From assembly GCA_963921425.1 (NCBI GenBank), contig OY992838.1:7688001-7752000 (forward strand): 64,000 nucleotides of DNA, given 5' to 3'. This document shows positions 46,542-64,000 of this stretch, piece after piece. Position 1 is the stretch's first letter. Every line of letters begins with the position of its first letter. Source of the stretch: Dryas octopetala (taxonomy: Eukaryota; Streptophyta; Magnoliopsida; Rosales; Rosaceae). Under the pieces are notes generated by a model. That model was not told where the DNA came from and ran no database searches. It worked only from the letters and a program-made list of their open reading frames with translations. Made by a program: the position numbers and the translations under genes.

Positions 46542-47084
46542 TTAAGAAATAGTAGTGTGCAGCATCATGGTTTTGAACTCCTGAAAATCAAGCTGGCCAT
46601 CCAAGTTGGTGTCGTACACGTGAATCATATTTCTGCAGTCTCGGCTGCTATTCTCCTCCAAAACTCCCAACCTCCTCAACACGCTCTCAAGCTCCTCACA
46701 TGAAATGAAGCCGTCCCCATTTATGTCATAAACATTGAATGCCTTCACAAGGTCACTCTCATCCTCATCTTCATCATCATCATCTTCCTCATTAATACTA
46801 TCTTCATGACCATCGACACCGCCTCTGCCGCCAATATCATCCTTGTTGTGTTTATGGGGTGACGTGGATATGGACTTGTAGAAGAACAAGAACTCGTTAA
46901 AGTCGAGGCTCGGTTTGCCCACCAGGGCCTCGAGCTCGTGCAGGCTGAACTGCACGCCTATTCTCACGAGGAGCCAGTTGAGCTCCTCGAGGCTCACTAG
47001 CTTGTCCCCGTTCTTGTCGAGCTTTTCGAAAATCCGGTGCAAGTCATTAGTGATTAGGGGAGACATTATGTGGATTGTTGTCAT
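46542..47084 (-). CDS. CML44: Calmodulin-like calcium-binding protein, CML44 type
   Basis: An intronless gene of 180 residues. EF-hand 1 has a full loop DKNGDKLVSLEE (23-34). The second hand is degenerate (around KPSLDFNEF, 57-65). An acidic linker rich in D and E spans about 93-111. EF-hand 3, DINGDGFISCEE (120-131), and EF-hand 4, DTNLDGQLDFQE (158-169), are canonical. The order and the missing second loop match plant CML44. It is a calcium sensor that changes shape on calcium binding and probably acts in cytosol or nucleus; no lipidation site or signal peptide is seen. The linker is longer and more acidic than I expect for the Arabidopsis relative. Start is at the first ATG, with a second in-frame ATG at codon 7. 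A TATA box lies upstream. Confidence 0.9.
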   Translation of the reverse strand: MTTIHIMSPLITNDLHRIFEKLDKNGDKLVSLEELNWLLVRIGVQFSLHELEALVGKPSLDFNEFLFFYKSISTSPHKHNKDDIGGRGGVDGHEDSINEEDDDDEDEDESDLVKAFNVYDINGDGFISCEELESVLRRLGVLEENSSRDCRNMIHVYDTNLDGQLDFQEFKTMMLHTTIS

Positions 47085-47171
47085 GCAAAGAGACTAACAC
47101 AACATGCACATCTATATGTATATTGAATGAATAGGGTTTGGTTGTTATGGTTAGAAAGGTTGGGTTGGGTG

Positions 47172-47180
47172 GTATTTATA
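47172..47180 (-). promoter_or_regulatory. TATA box of the CML gene
   Basis: CTATAAATACC on the minus strand, about 90 bp upstream of the ATG at 47084. Confidence 0.6.
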
Positions 47181-47299
47181 GGTGGATATGAGTTTGGTCT
47201 GTTTGTGCTATGCTTGTACGGGTGTGGACCGTATGGGTTGTACAGAAGATGATGAATTAAAATTTTGTAATCATATATAATGTGGCTCAGATTGGTCAA

Positions 47300-48570
47300 G
47301 CGTTGCAGGAAGTTTCGTGGTTATGGTGCTGAAAGAGACGTATGGGGTTATAAAAATTAATATATTCCATTACTTGTTGGTTTTAAACAATTCCAAGAAG
47401 TGGAATTCTCTCTCGTCCATAATTTCTTTCTTAAATGGCGGGGCTTCCGGCCAGAAGATTCCTCCCCTCTCAGGAATAATCTCTAGCTAGTGAAATTAGA
47501 AGTTTTGCAATGAGAAAGAGTACAAGCAAGGAACCATAGTTAAGATGTGATATCAGTGCCATGAAAGTGTCGAGTATTGGACTTCCAAACTAGAAGCTCA
47601 TCGAATAGGCTCAAAATCATCATGCAAAGCCAATATTAGAATTGCGGTAATTTTTCGGTGTGATCGTCACACCGTTAATTACGTGATGTTTCTAATTCAT
47701 TTATGTTATAAAATAAGTGGACGATTTTGACTTCAAAATCTTAAAATTGAATCAATAGTTTAGTGGAGTACGTTGAACTATTACTAAAACACATGTTGTA
47801 GTATTTAATGTGAAATCTTAGCTGTTGAATTTATTCAATGATTAATAACATTTATGCGTATCCTATAACGCGTCTCATTTCATGCATTACAAATTCATAA
47901 ATGTGATTCTATATACACCCAAAAAGTATTATGAATATCTTTTTTTTTCTCACAAACTAATAAATTTATAATACACAAATAAAATTATAAATAAAAAAAC
48001 AATATATTTGTAATGTGAACAAAAAAACAGGCGGTATCTATAATTTGAAAAGGAAAAAAAAAAAAAAAGTAAAAAGAGTGATGTTTGTGGGTGTATTCGT
48101 GTATCATGCTTCATCGCATTATTTTTCTTTTGAATATTTGATGAAAGTATCGCGCAATTGTTTTGGACAACAAGGCTTATCTTTCAGTTGGCGTCACTGA
48201 GGGACACATGGCTACTGGTAGATATGAGAGGTCAGGACACCCAATGACTAGACAAACTACTAAAACTTGGGTTGGTGCTTGGTCGGTTACTTTGGTTGCA
48301 TATGCACAAAAACACATCACTCACTGAGTCACTGACCGCCCAAATAAAAAAGGAAGTTAGACAATTATTTTCTGAGGAAAATTAATAATTTTGCTCATGA
48401 GTTTCAGCTCAAGTAAAACGAGTTTGTCTTTTCTTAAAGATATTCATTTTTATATTAAAAAAAATGAATAATTTCTAGAACGGCACAATGAAGTAAGCAT
48501 GAAATTCTTTAATGAAAGAATCAGCGTCGTGAATCACGAAGCTTCTATTTTATTTCTTTTTGCGAAAACC
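47300..48570. other. Gene-free stretch
   Basis: No coding region. A small perfect hairpin GGTGTGATCGTCACACC lies at 47658-47674. The following ~220 bp has motifs (AAGTGGACGATTTTGACTTC) reminiscent of a worn hairpin MITE. An A-run with a short frame is at 48053-48068. Confidence 0.5.
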
Positions 48571-48579
48571 AAACAAAGT

Positions 48580-48800
48580 GTTATGCAACGTCTATACGAT
48601 ACTATGGGTGTATAACACTCGTCGGCAACCGTCTATACTATACGATACTGTGGGTGTATAACACTCGTCGGCAACCGTCTATAATGGGTGAGAGAGACGT
48701 AAACCAAACAAAGTGTTATGCAATCGTCGGCAACCGTCTATAATGGGTGAGAGAGACGTAAACCAAACAAAGTGTATGCAATCGTTGGCAACCGTCTATA
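48580..48800. repeat. Complex minisatellite (units of ~57 bp and shorter)
   Basis: Repeated 'GTCGGCAACCGTCTATA' (five times, one with GTTGG), 'ATGGGTGAGAGAGACGTAAACC' (twice) and 'AAACCAAACAAAGTG' (three times) form overlapping higher-order units. It continues into a GA microsatellite at 48822-48850 and sits just downstream of the UDP-sugar pyrophosphorylase gene. Confidence 0.85.
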
Positions 48801-48811
48801 CGATACAATGG

Positions 48812-48821
<10 letters not shown>

Positions 48822-48850
<29 letters not shown>
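48822..48850. repeat. (GA)n microsatellite
   Basis: A GT run then about 14 GA units, following the minisatellite. Confidence 0.9.
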
Positions 48851-48854
<4 letters not shown>

Positions 48855-48983
48855 TAAAAAAGAATAATAATTTATCGGCTAGACTCTAGAGACATGAATT
48901 CAACAATAAGTCTATGAAGAAGTGAAAGTTTTCACCTTCCAGTCTTCCAAGCAGAAGTTGCAAAGGCTCACAGTACTTGTTGA

Positions 48984-56726
<7,743 letters not shown>

Positions 56727-56759
56727 TGTTGGTGTTGAAAGTGGAGCTTGCTAAGCAGT

Positions 56760-57600
56760 GGTGGTGGATGTTCTGTGTTCGATGAAAGTCCGGCGAGAGC
56801 GGGAGACTGAGGAAAGGTGGAGTTATATACGTAACGTCAGAGTAGAGGAGTGTAGCTTCTTATATAGGCGTGGTAACTCGGGGTTGTTAGTTAATTCGGG
56901 CCCACCGTTTGCGTTGTTGTCTCTGTGTCTGACGTGGGCGTGCATTTGACGCCGCTGTTCTCATCGTCCATAACCACGGTAAAAGCTTCTCTTTGCTTCA
57001 TTGGTCCCCCGCTTTTGCTTTTCTAAAGGGACCTTTTTACTTCGATTCACTCGAAGGGCCATGACATCACCATTAACTCCAAATCATTAAGGGGGCCTCC
57101 CACCTTAATTCCATCAAATGGGAGCTTTGAGTCGTTGACAGCTTAGGACGAACTACCGCCACGTGTACTTCATAAAGAGAATCATTAAAGGTAAGGGACA
57201 ATAACCAGCATTTTGATTTAATTCTAGTTTGATGCTAAAATTTGAAAATTAGGCTTTCTTTCCTGAAGGCTAGCTAAGAACTAGAATTTAATTCTAGTTG
57301 ATGCTAAAAATTGATACTTTCACAGCAACACCATTGATCGACCTCTCATGATTTTGTAGGTCCTTTAACTTTTAAAATAAAGCAGTACATGCAATGGGAG
57401 TTTACTTTACCTACGTAAAAGATGATCATAAACCCACACTCATGGACAAATGTGACCATAATATACCCCTTCGATTCACCCATATTGAATATACTAAAAA
57501 TCATCATAGCATGCAATATCTTAATTATATAATTAGATATGCACCCAAAAGATATATATGACTTTCAATAAACCTTAAGAATTTTTTATTTAAAAAAAAA
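56760..57600. other. USP promoter and spacer
   Basis: 5' region of the minus-strand USP gene. A short direct duplication, 'TTTAATTCTAGTT-GATGCTAAAA', occurs at 57217-57240 and 57287-57310. A G-box-like CCACGTGT is at 57159. No gene. Confidence 0.5.
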
Positions 57601-57607
57601 AAAAAAC

Positions 57608-57995
57608 TCATTTTAATGATGCCACTTTGTGCAATAAACCCCTTCAGCCGAAGACTAGTGCTAGGTGGTCCCGCGAAACTTTCAGAGAAGGGTAGCCCGA
57701 TGTGTAAGCACATCAATGAACCGCAACGAACCCTCAGACGACCTATCTAAGATTAGGGGGGAGATTCTCAGTAGTTGTGACCCTTTCACTATTTCACAGA
57801 CTGATATATGTACCGACTGCTCATACGAGAAAGTTGACTCCTAAGTCTGGAACCCGGGGGGTTGCTCCGAGAAATCCTTTCTTTCTTGTCCACTCAAAGG
57901 GGTGCGGACACACCTGCGCGGATTACAGGTGACGGTTACAAGAATGACGGGGAAGTGAATAGTACTCAAAAGAAGAAAGAATTTCTTGAAAAAAT
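57608..57995. other. Compositionally foreign segment, possible organelle-DNA insertion
   Basis: About 390 bp of near-balanced base composition stands out from the AT-rich surroundings. It starts right after an A-run at 57592-57605 and has wording such as GAACCCGGGGGGTTGCTCC and GGTAGCCCGATGTGTAAGC that looks like plant mitochondrial intergenic or intron DNA. Minus-strand frames are open for about 60 codons (57525-57716 and 57841-58026), without a gene I can name. I rate organelle origin as possible, not shown. Confidence 0.35.
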
Positions 57996-59560
57996 ACCTC
58001 AACACTAGGTCAACTAGTTCATACATGGATACGGAATCTCCACTACAACAACAAAATCCGGCCTTGGATTACTTTCTCTTAATAGATTTTGCTGAATCAA
58101 CTAATAGAAGAAAAGTAATCCAAAGTGATATGATGTCAAGTTTTTATTGAAAATAAAAAATCTTTGAATTTTACTCAAAGTCATCTTATATATCTTGAGT
58201 GTATATCTAATTATCTAAAAAGAAAATCAATATGATTTTAAATAATTAGTGGGTCCCTATTAGACATAATTAATTGCTTTTAAGTTGGCAATGACTTGGG
58301 TACATATCACTTACAAACACACTCATAAGTCATAACTAAACCAAACTACGTACTCAAAGGTTGAAGATGATAGATCTTTGTCTGTGTTGGAAGTACTCCT
58401 CAATCACATTGACATGGTAGCAGTATAGTAGATCCCCCTTCACCCAACGCAAGTAAATTACAAAATCGTCCTTCATTTCCTTTTTATTTACATTTTTGTT
58501 GGGTCCGTTCCGTTATGCCGTTACTTGAGATAAGAGAAGGGGGGAGAATATGCTCATCCCCTTAATGGGAATATTCTCACCTCAACCGTTACCTGGTCTC
58601 CCGCCAATTGGCGACGCGAAATAAGAACTTGCGTTTACTTCTATGTATGTTGATTATTGCAAGCAATTTTTAATGTTATATATAGAGCCAACGACGAAAA
58701 AGCCCTCCGATTATTTAAAATTTGATTTTTTATGTTTTAGTCAAATATTTAATTTTACTATTTTTTATATCTATTTATCTATATATCTATATATTTATTT
58801 ATCTATATCTATATAAGGAAAATTATATCAAAAAAACTATAACTATACTCCTATTTTTAGTTGAAGATCCTATTTTTTTAAATTTAATTAAGGACTATAA
58901 TTAAATATTAATCTTAATCAAAAATTTTCTGTCAATTTTGTTATAACTTCCCTTAAAAATTGATTATTTGACAAGTACATCATCAAATTTAAGGATAAGA
59001 GTGTCTATTCCTCTAAAAGGGTAAGGGTAAGAGTGACAATTGATTATTGTTAAAACTCAACCTTGCCCTTTTTTAATTAAAAAATAATAATAATTTGATA
59101 TTTTGAGGGAAAAAATGTAAAATAGAATCATTAGAATTACAAAATAAAACGAAATACAAAATCACACCCTTATTTTCAGCAACCCACTTCCCCCACCACT
59201 TTTTTTAGGGCAAATAAACTAACTGAGCAGGAAAGACCATTTTAGTTAAGTTTTAAAAATTTCCAAAAATATCCCTTACCAACTAAAGTTATAAGAGAAA
59301 ACAATTTAGTTCACTAGAGATAAAATAGTAAAAGACAAATATATGTGAAGATTTAAAATGAATTTCTTTTGATTTTTCTATGAGTTTTTTTAATTTCTAC
59401 TTATCTTTTATATATATTATGAAAAACATATTTATATATGCAATAAAAAAAGTGTCAAGAGGCTAGTTAGCTATGAGTGACGCTTTTGCACACATTTTGA
59501 TATGCTAGTTAATTATGAATAGTAACAATTTGGACACGCAGTGAGGAGCTAGTTAGTTCA
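57996..59560. other. Gene-free stretch
   Basis: No coding region. A patch at 58500-58620 is again less AT-rich than its surroundings (TCCGTTCCGTTATGCCGTTAC). The rest is AT-rich, with a TATC-type repeat at 58765-58815. Confidence 0.5.
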
Positions 59561-59567
59561 CGCAAAC

Positions 59568-60030
59568 AGGGGTAGATCGACAGGGAGTCGGATGACCCCC
59601 AACGCCGATGAAGCCTTCCCTAGAAGCCCCCTTCTTCAACGCCGGTGACCCCCCAACCGGGCAGCACGCCCACCACCTGTTTGCTGAATGCCCCCTCGAG
59701 CAACCTTCGGAGTTTGTAGCTTCTGTGTTTTTTTTTGCTAGTTAAGCTTGGCCAAAATGACGTCATTTTGAGCCATGCTTAATTTTTTTAAAATTATCCT
59801 GCTCAAAACGACGCTGTTTTGAGCTAGGATTTAAAAAAAAAAAAATTAAAACAAACCACATAGCCCCGCCCCCAATTCCAACCCGAGCCTCCCCCCAATT
59901 CCAAACACAACCTAAGTGACCCCATTTCCCTAGCCTAACCCCCAATCGTCGCCTCCAGTCCTTGTCAAGTGCCAACCATTTGAAGCTTTACACTATGACC
60001 CCAAGATAAAATTCTTAGATCCGTCACTGT
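59568..60030. mobile_element. GC-rich element candidate with GGATC-type ends
   Basis: ACAGGGGTAGATCG at the left and AGATCCGTCACTGT at the right are imperfect inverted ends. The interior is C-rich (CCCCCAACGCCG, CCCCGCCCCCAATTCC) and carries a small inverted pair, AAATGACGTCATTTTGAGC / GCTCAAAACGACGCTGTTTTGAGC. No transposase is visible and no target duplication was found. Confidence 0.4.
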
Positions 60031-60590
60031 ACTGTACGTAATTGCCAAGAAACTAATTAGTTATTAATAGTGACCATTCACAGCCATGTAAGAAAATAAG
60101 TTAGTTAAGAACTTATGAATAATGACAATTCGCACCTCCAATAGTCTAGAACTATTAACTATTAACTTTATAGTTTTTTTTTTTTTTGAATTCTAATGTT
60201 TATTTTCATCATAGTTTTATAGAAAATAATTAAAAGTCTTATTAAAAAAAAGTAAAAGCAAGGATTTTGTAGCTAGAAAGATCGAAACATTGTAAATTAG
60301 TAACTAATATATCTTACAAAAAAAAAAAGAGTAACAAATAATTATTTTCGTAAATTAGTAATTAGCTAGAACCTAGAGGCTAGAGCCTAGAGGACATGCT
60401 TGTGTTCTAAAAAAAACAGGAAAAAAGACATCCTTGACATGAGGGAGTAGCTATAAAGTACGCGACAGTCCCAAACATGACGTTGCTCGGCTTTCTCGTG
60501 TTGCTGTTGGGTTTGTTGTATTCTAGGGTTCACTTGGAAGCTCAGTGCAGCTCTTAGATTTCACTCACTCTTTCCAGTTCTTCCAACCAG

Positions 60591-60906
60591 GTAACCAAGA
60601 ACATCCCAAATCCCCCTTTTGGTTGCTGAGAAATCCCAGGTAACTTAATTTCTTTAGGCTAATTTAAAGTCGTAATCTTTTATGTTTGTTCTGTGCTGGG
60701 GGGTTTATTACTTGGTTCAAAGAAAGTGTAATAATTGGGATCGTCATTGATTTTTTTATTTTTCTTTCCCTGTGTTTTCTCAGCAACCAAACAGAGTTTT
60801 TTATTCCCTCGACATTAAAGTATTGTGGGCCACAGTTACAATGCATGCTCTGATTTCTGCTTTATTGATTTTTGTGTTTTCTTTTTTATGTGTTTTATGA
60901 AAACAG
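60591..60906 (+). other. Probable 5' UTR intron of the 61-kb gene
   Basis: CAACCAG|GTAACC at 60590/60591 is a good donor and the TTTTATGAAAACAG ending at 60906 is a plausible acceptor. Splicing would join a CT-rich leader exon to the exon with the ATG at 60992. A two-codon upstream ORF (ATGGCTTAA) lies at 60911-60919. Confidence 0.45.
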
Positions 60907-60991
60907 AAGCATGGCTTAACAGAGTCTCAGTCACTGACTTAGATGTATTGTGAGAGACAAAAGAGGGTTTCTTTGCGTTGATTGTTGCTAG

Positions 60992-63900
60992 ATGGCGCAT
61001 GTTTTGGTGAGAAAAAGGACTGTCAATTTCGATTGGGTAGCTGATTTTGAGGATGATTCGAGGCTTGCGAGGCGGAAGAGAAGGCGTGGGGCTAATGAAA
61101 GTGTTAGGAGAAGTAAAAAATATAATGCCCAGGTGGAAGAACAGGTGGATGAGGATTATGATATTTTCTTGAAAAGATTACAAGAGTATGGTGATCAAAG
61201 TCAAGATTTTTGTGACAATGGGTTGGCATATAATGGGGATGATTATCCGGATGACAGGCTAGTGGTTTTCGGTGATGGAAATACCGATATTAGGTCTTTG
61301 GATGATGGTGATAACAATGGTCATGTTAGGTCTTTGAATGATCGTCTTAATGATGATGATGTGGATCCTCAGTGTAAGATATTCTTGGAAAATGTTAGGG
61401 CATATGGAAAGTCATATGCACTAGAGATTGTTTTAGAGAGTGGGATTACAGAAGTGATTCAGTATGAGCCGGGACATGGGTTACTACCAGATGGGCCCAA
61501 TTTAGATACTCCAAAAACTTTGGAAAATTCTCAGGTGAAAGAGAAGACTAAAGTTACAAGAATTTTGAGGAATGGTTTGAATAGGGAAATTCTAAATCGC
61601 CTCAACAATTCTACTCCTCGTTTGAACAAAGTAGAGTCTGAGAACCCAAGAGCTGTTAGGCGTCTTGTAAGGAATAAAAAGCGGGGAACTATGGAGAATT
61701 TAAAGGATATCCCAAAGAAGAAGAGTTCAGTGGTGAAGAATAATGTACAAGAGGAAGTGCTGAAAGAGAAAACTGATACTAAAAGAACTACGAGGTTGAT
61801 TGCGAAGAAGAAAAAGATAAAGATAAAGATAAATAGCCCTGACAAGTCTGCTCGTCTTTTGAATAATGAACAGATTGAGAGCGCCAACGAGAAAGCTGCA
61901 GATGGTAGGACAAATGGGCGTTCTAATAAAAGACCTGGTTCAGAGGTTGTTCATTTTTCTGAATCTGAATCTGATGCAACAGAGGAGACCTATCGAAGGT
62001 TTCTAAGTGGTTATCAGAATGATGGTGTAAATGAGAAAGCTGCAGGTGGTAGCACAAATGGGCGTTCTAATAAAAGAGCTGGTTCAGAGGTTCATCATAA
62101 ACGTGGGAGCAACCATAGAGCTGAATCTATAGTAACAGATGAGAGCTACCAAAGGTTTCTAGATAATCTTCAGAATGATGGTGAAAATTTGGTATATACA
62201 CCCAAAAATGGTAGACCAGTGGTATATGAGAAGGATGTGGAGAGTTCACCGGATGTAGAAATTCTAATGGAAGGGAACCCATGTGACAGATTCAAGGCTG
62301 TATGCATCGTCTCTCCTTTCAGCTTTGGTTTATTTTTCTATTTTTTGCTATCACATGCATACAAAGGCATGCATACTTGGATCTGCATGCATGCATATAT
62401 ATATATATATATAAATACATATAAATATATTCATGTGTGTGTGAGCTTTATTGGCTTGTGTTTTCTGAAATTTGTTTATTTCTGGCTGTGTCTACTGTTG
62501 ATGCTTTGCAAATAAAAAGGTTGTGGATTTAGAGAGTGGGCAGTGCATTAAAAGTCCCGGTACAGGTCATTCCCAGTTTAGGATGGGGATTATGAAGGAT
62601 CTTAAAAGGCCTTACGACCAAGAAGAATATGACAAGCTCTTGAAAGAAGTTTATTGCAGAAAGCCAAAGTTTAAAGATAGAGATCTCCGTAGTGTAACAA
62701 AACAATGTATTGTGCAAGGGCAATTTGGAAAATCATATCTAGAGAAGCACACAGGTTAGTTTATAACTATATATATATATATATATGCCATTCATTCCTT
62801 TTTAAGTTGTAAATTTATTTTTATGCATTGGTTTTCCCATGCTTGCAACTGTCAGTTTCTTTTCTTTTTTTTGGTACATATTAGGTACACTTCTCTATGA
62901 AATATCTTCCATTTTGATAGCAGTCTAAAATCTTTCTTCTTTTTCTTAAAAAAAAAAAAATAGAGATATTAGTCTAATGTCTATAATCTGCTTTTATCAA
63001 ATTTTTAATTGTTGATGAGATGAACTTGTAATTTCTCACTGTGCACCAAAAAAAAAAAGCTTTTATAAACAAATTGTTGAAAATATCACTATCTTATGAT
63101 GGCCATTTTATTTTTCCATCTTTGCACTATTATTCTTTAGTGGGAATATTGGAATACCTGGCCAACCACCTGTTATGGGTATTAAGTCATTCAGAATTTT
63201 AAATAAAAAATGACTCCTTTGATGACTACAAATGATTTCTGGCTTTTTCATTATACTGGCTAGCTAGTTGTTTTGCCATTGTTTCTTTGAAGTTCATGTT
63301 TTACATGCTACTTTGTACAATTTACCAATTTTGCATCCTTTCAATTTGATTGTATTTTAGTTTAATTAATTTGTTTTCTAATATTGCAGGCCTGGCAATA
63401 AGGATTGATGAAGCTAAAGGCAATCACCCTAAAATTTTGAATCTCTTGCGGGGATTTTTTTACTGGTTGAAGGTACGTTCCTTCATATTTTTGTAGCATA
63501 TGTGGTTGGTACAAGTTTTATCTTGTTAGCTTGGTTCAGGTGTGACCTTGTTAGCTTATATATTGTTAATCAAACCATCCATTAGGAAAAGGATTAGTGA
63601 ACTTTGGCAGTTGCTAGTTAAAGTTCAATTCAGTGATGCACAGACTTCGTTGGGGTTGATTGCGATTTTTTCCCAATTTTCACACTTTCAATACCCATGT
63701 TGAAATAGACTTCTGTTTTTAAGGACTGGGGATCATATTTCATTTGTTATTGGTGCATTCATGCGCATGGTGTGTGCACACATGGACGTGTCTTTAACAT
63801 TATTGTTTCTATATTGGTGTATGATTTTGCATGTGTTACTTGGCATGTCAGGGTTTGTGTTGTGTGCATGTACATTTCTATGTATGTTATCCCCAGTGAT

Positions 63901-64000
63901 GATTGTTGCATTCATGTGTAATAGCATCTTCTGATTCGTATAATTGTTGTAAATTTTTTCAGAATGGGCCCCAGGAAGGAAGCTTCATGCCATGGAACGA
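60992..64000 (+). CDS. Uncharacterised basic plant protein, 5' part only
   Basis: Exons 60992-62299, 62520-62754, 63390-63472 and from 63963 to beyond the window are in phase with GT-AG introns, giving 554 residues so far. I do not recognise the family by name. The start MAHVLVRKRTVNFDW is followed by a basic cluster (RRKRRRG, 27-33) and further K/R-rich stretches (KKKKIKIKI, 272-280), so a nuclear protein is likely. A short motif with FL recurs: YDIFLKRLQEYG (56-67), CKIFLENVRAYG (128-139), YRRFLSGYQNDG (334-345) and YQRFLDNLQNDG (386-397). Residues 299-345 and 347-397 are a diverged internal duplication (NEKAA-G-TNGRSNKR-GSEV). Exon 2 carries PYDQEEYDKLLKEVYCRKP. The open frame runs on into intron 1, but the splice-consistent end is 62299. 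Confidence 0.8.
62395..62413. repeat. (TA)n microsatellite in an intron
   Basis: Short TA run preceded by GCATGCATGCATA in the first coding intron of the 61-kb gene. A second TA run is at 62769-62786. Confidence 0.85.

Overview
This is nuclear DNA from a flowering plant, very probably a dicot. It is AT-rich, its genes contain many short AT-rich GT-AG introns, intergenic DNA is full of CT/GA, CA and TA microsatellites, MITEs and truncated non-LTR retroelements, and every recognisable protein is a standard plant family. The mix of repeats is compatible with a rosid such as Rosaceae, but that is an inference and not proven here.

Layout. 1-2.5 kb: no recognised gene; it holds a 704-bp poly(A)-tailed retroelement with a clear target-site duplication. 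2.5-16.2 kb: a four-copy array of ~2.5-4.5 kb segments, each carrying one small minus-strand gene for an uncharacterised basic protein. Copies A-C are intact. Copy D has lost its core and has a Harbinger-like element between promoter and start codon. Copy C carries a run of five related hairpin MITEs, and copy B a GC-rich insertion. 17.1-21.3 kb: a TTC33-like TPR gene (+) and an intronless acyl-activating enzyme (-) in convergent order. 21.4-27.7 kb: repeat-rich, gene-free. 27.8-28.3 kb: a broken type III polyketide synthase (chalcone synthase family) pseudogene. 29.2-33.6 kb: an EHD3-like PHD-finger gene (-) with one GC-AG intron. 35.1-36.5 kb: a BTB/POZ gene (+). 37.1-41.4 kb: a PMT10/11-type Golgi methyltransferase (-). 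41.9-46.5 kb: retroelement and MITE remnants, including a LINE RNase H fragment with perfect target-site duplications. 46.5-47.1 kb: CML44-like EF-hand protein (-). 49.0-56.7 kb: UDP-sugar pyrophosphorylase in 17 exons (-). 57.6-58.0 kb: an atypical segment that may be organelle-derived. 61.0-64.0 kb: the 5' part of a large uncharacterised basic, probably nuclear protein gene (+), running off the window.

The single-copy genes are unrelated housekeeping or regulatory genes with no operon-like logic. The strongest unexplained signal is the small-protein array. Its reading frame, a GACACGTGTC-type G-box/ABRE and a TATA box are kept between diverged copies, on the minus strand only. Exon coordinates below were derived by hand from splice consensus and family alignment from memory; reading-frame phase was checked across all junctions.
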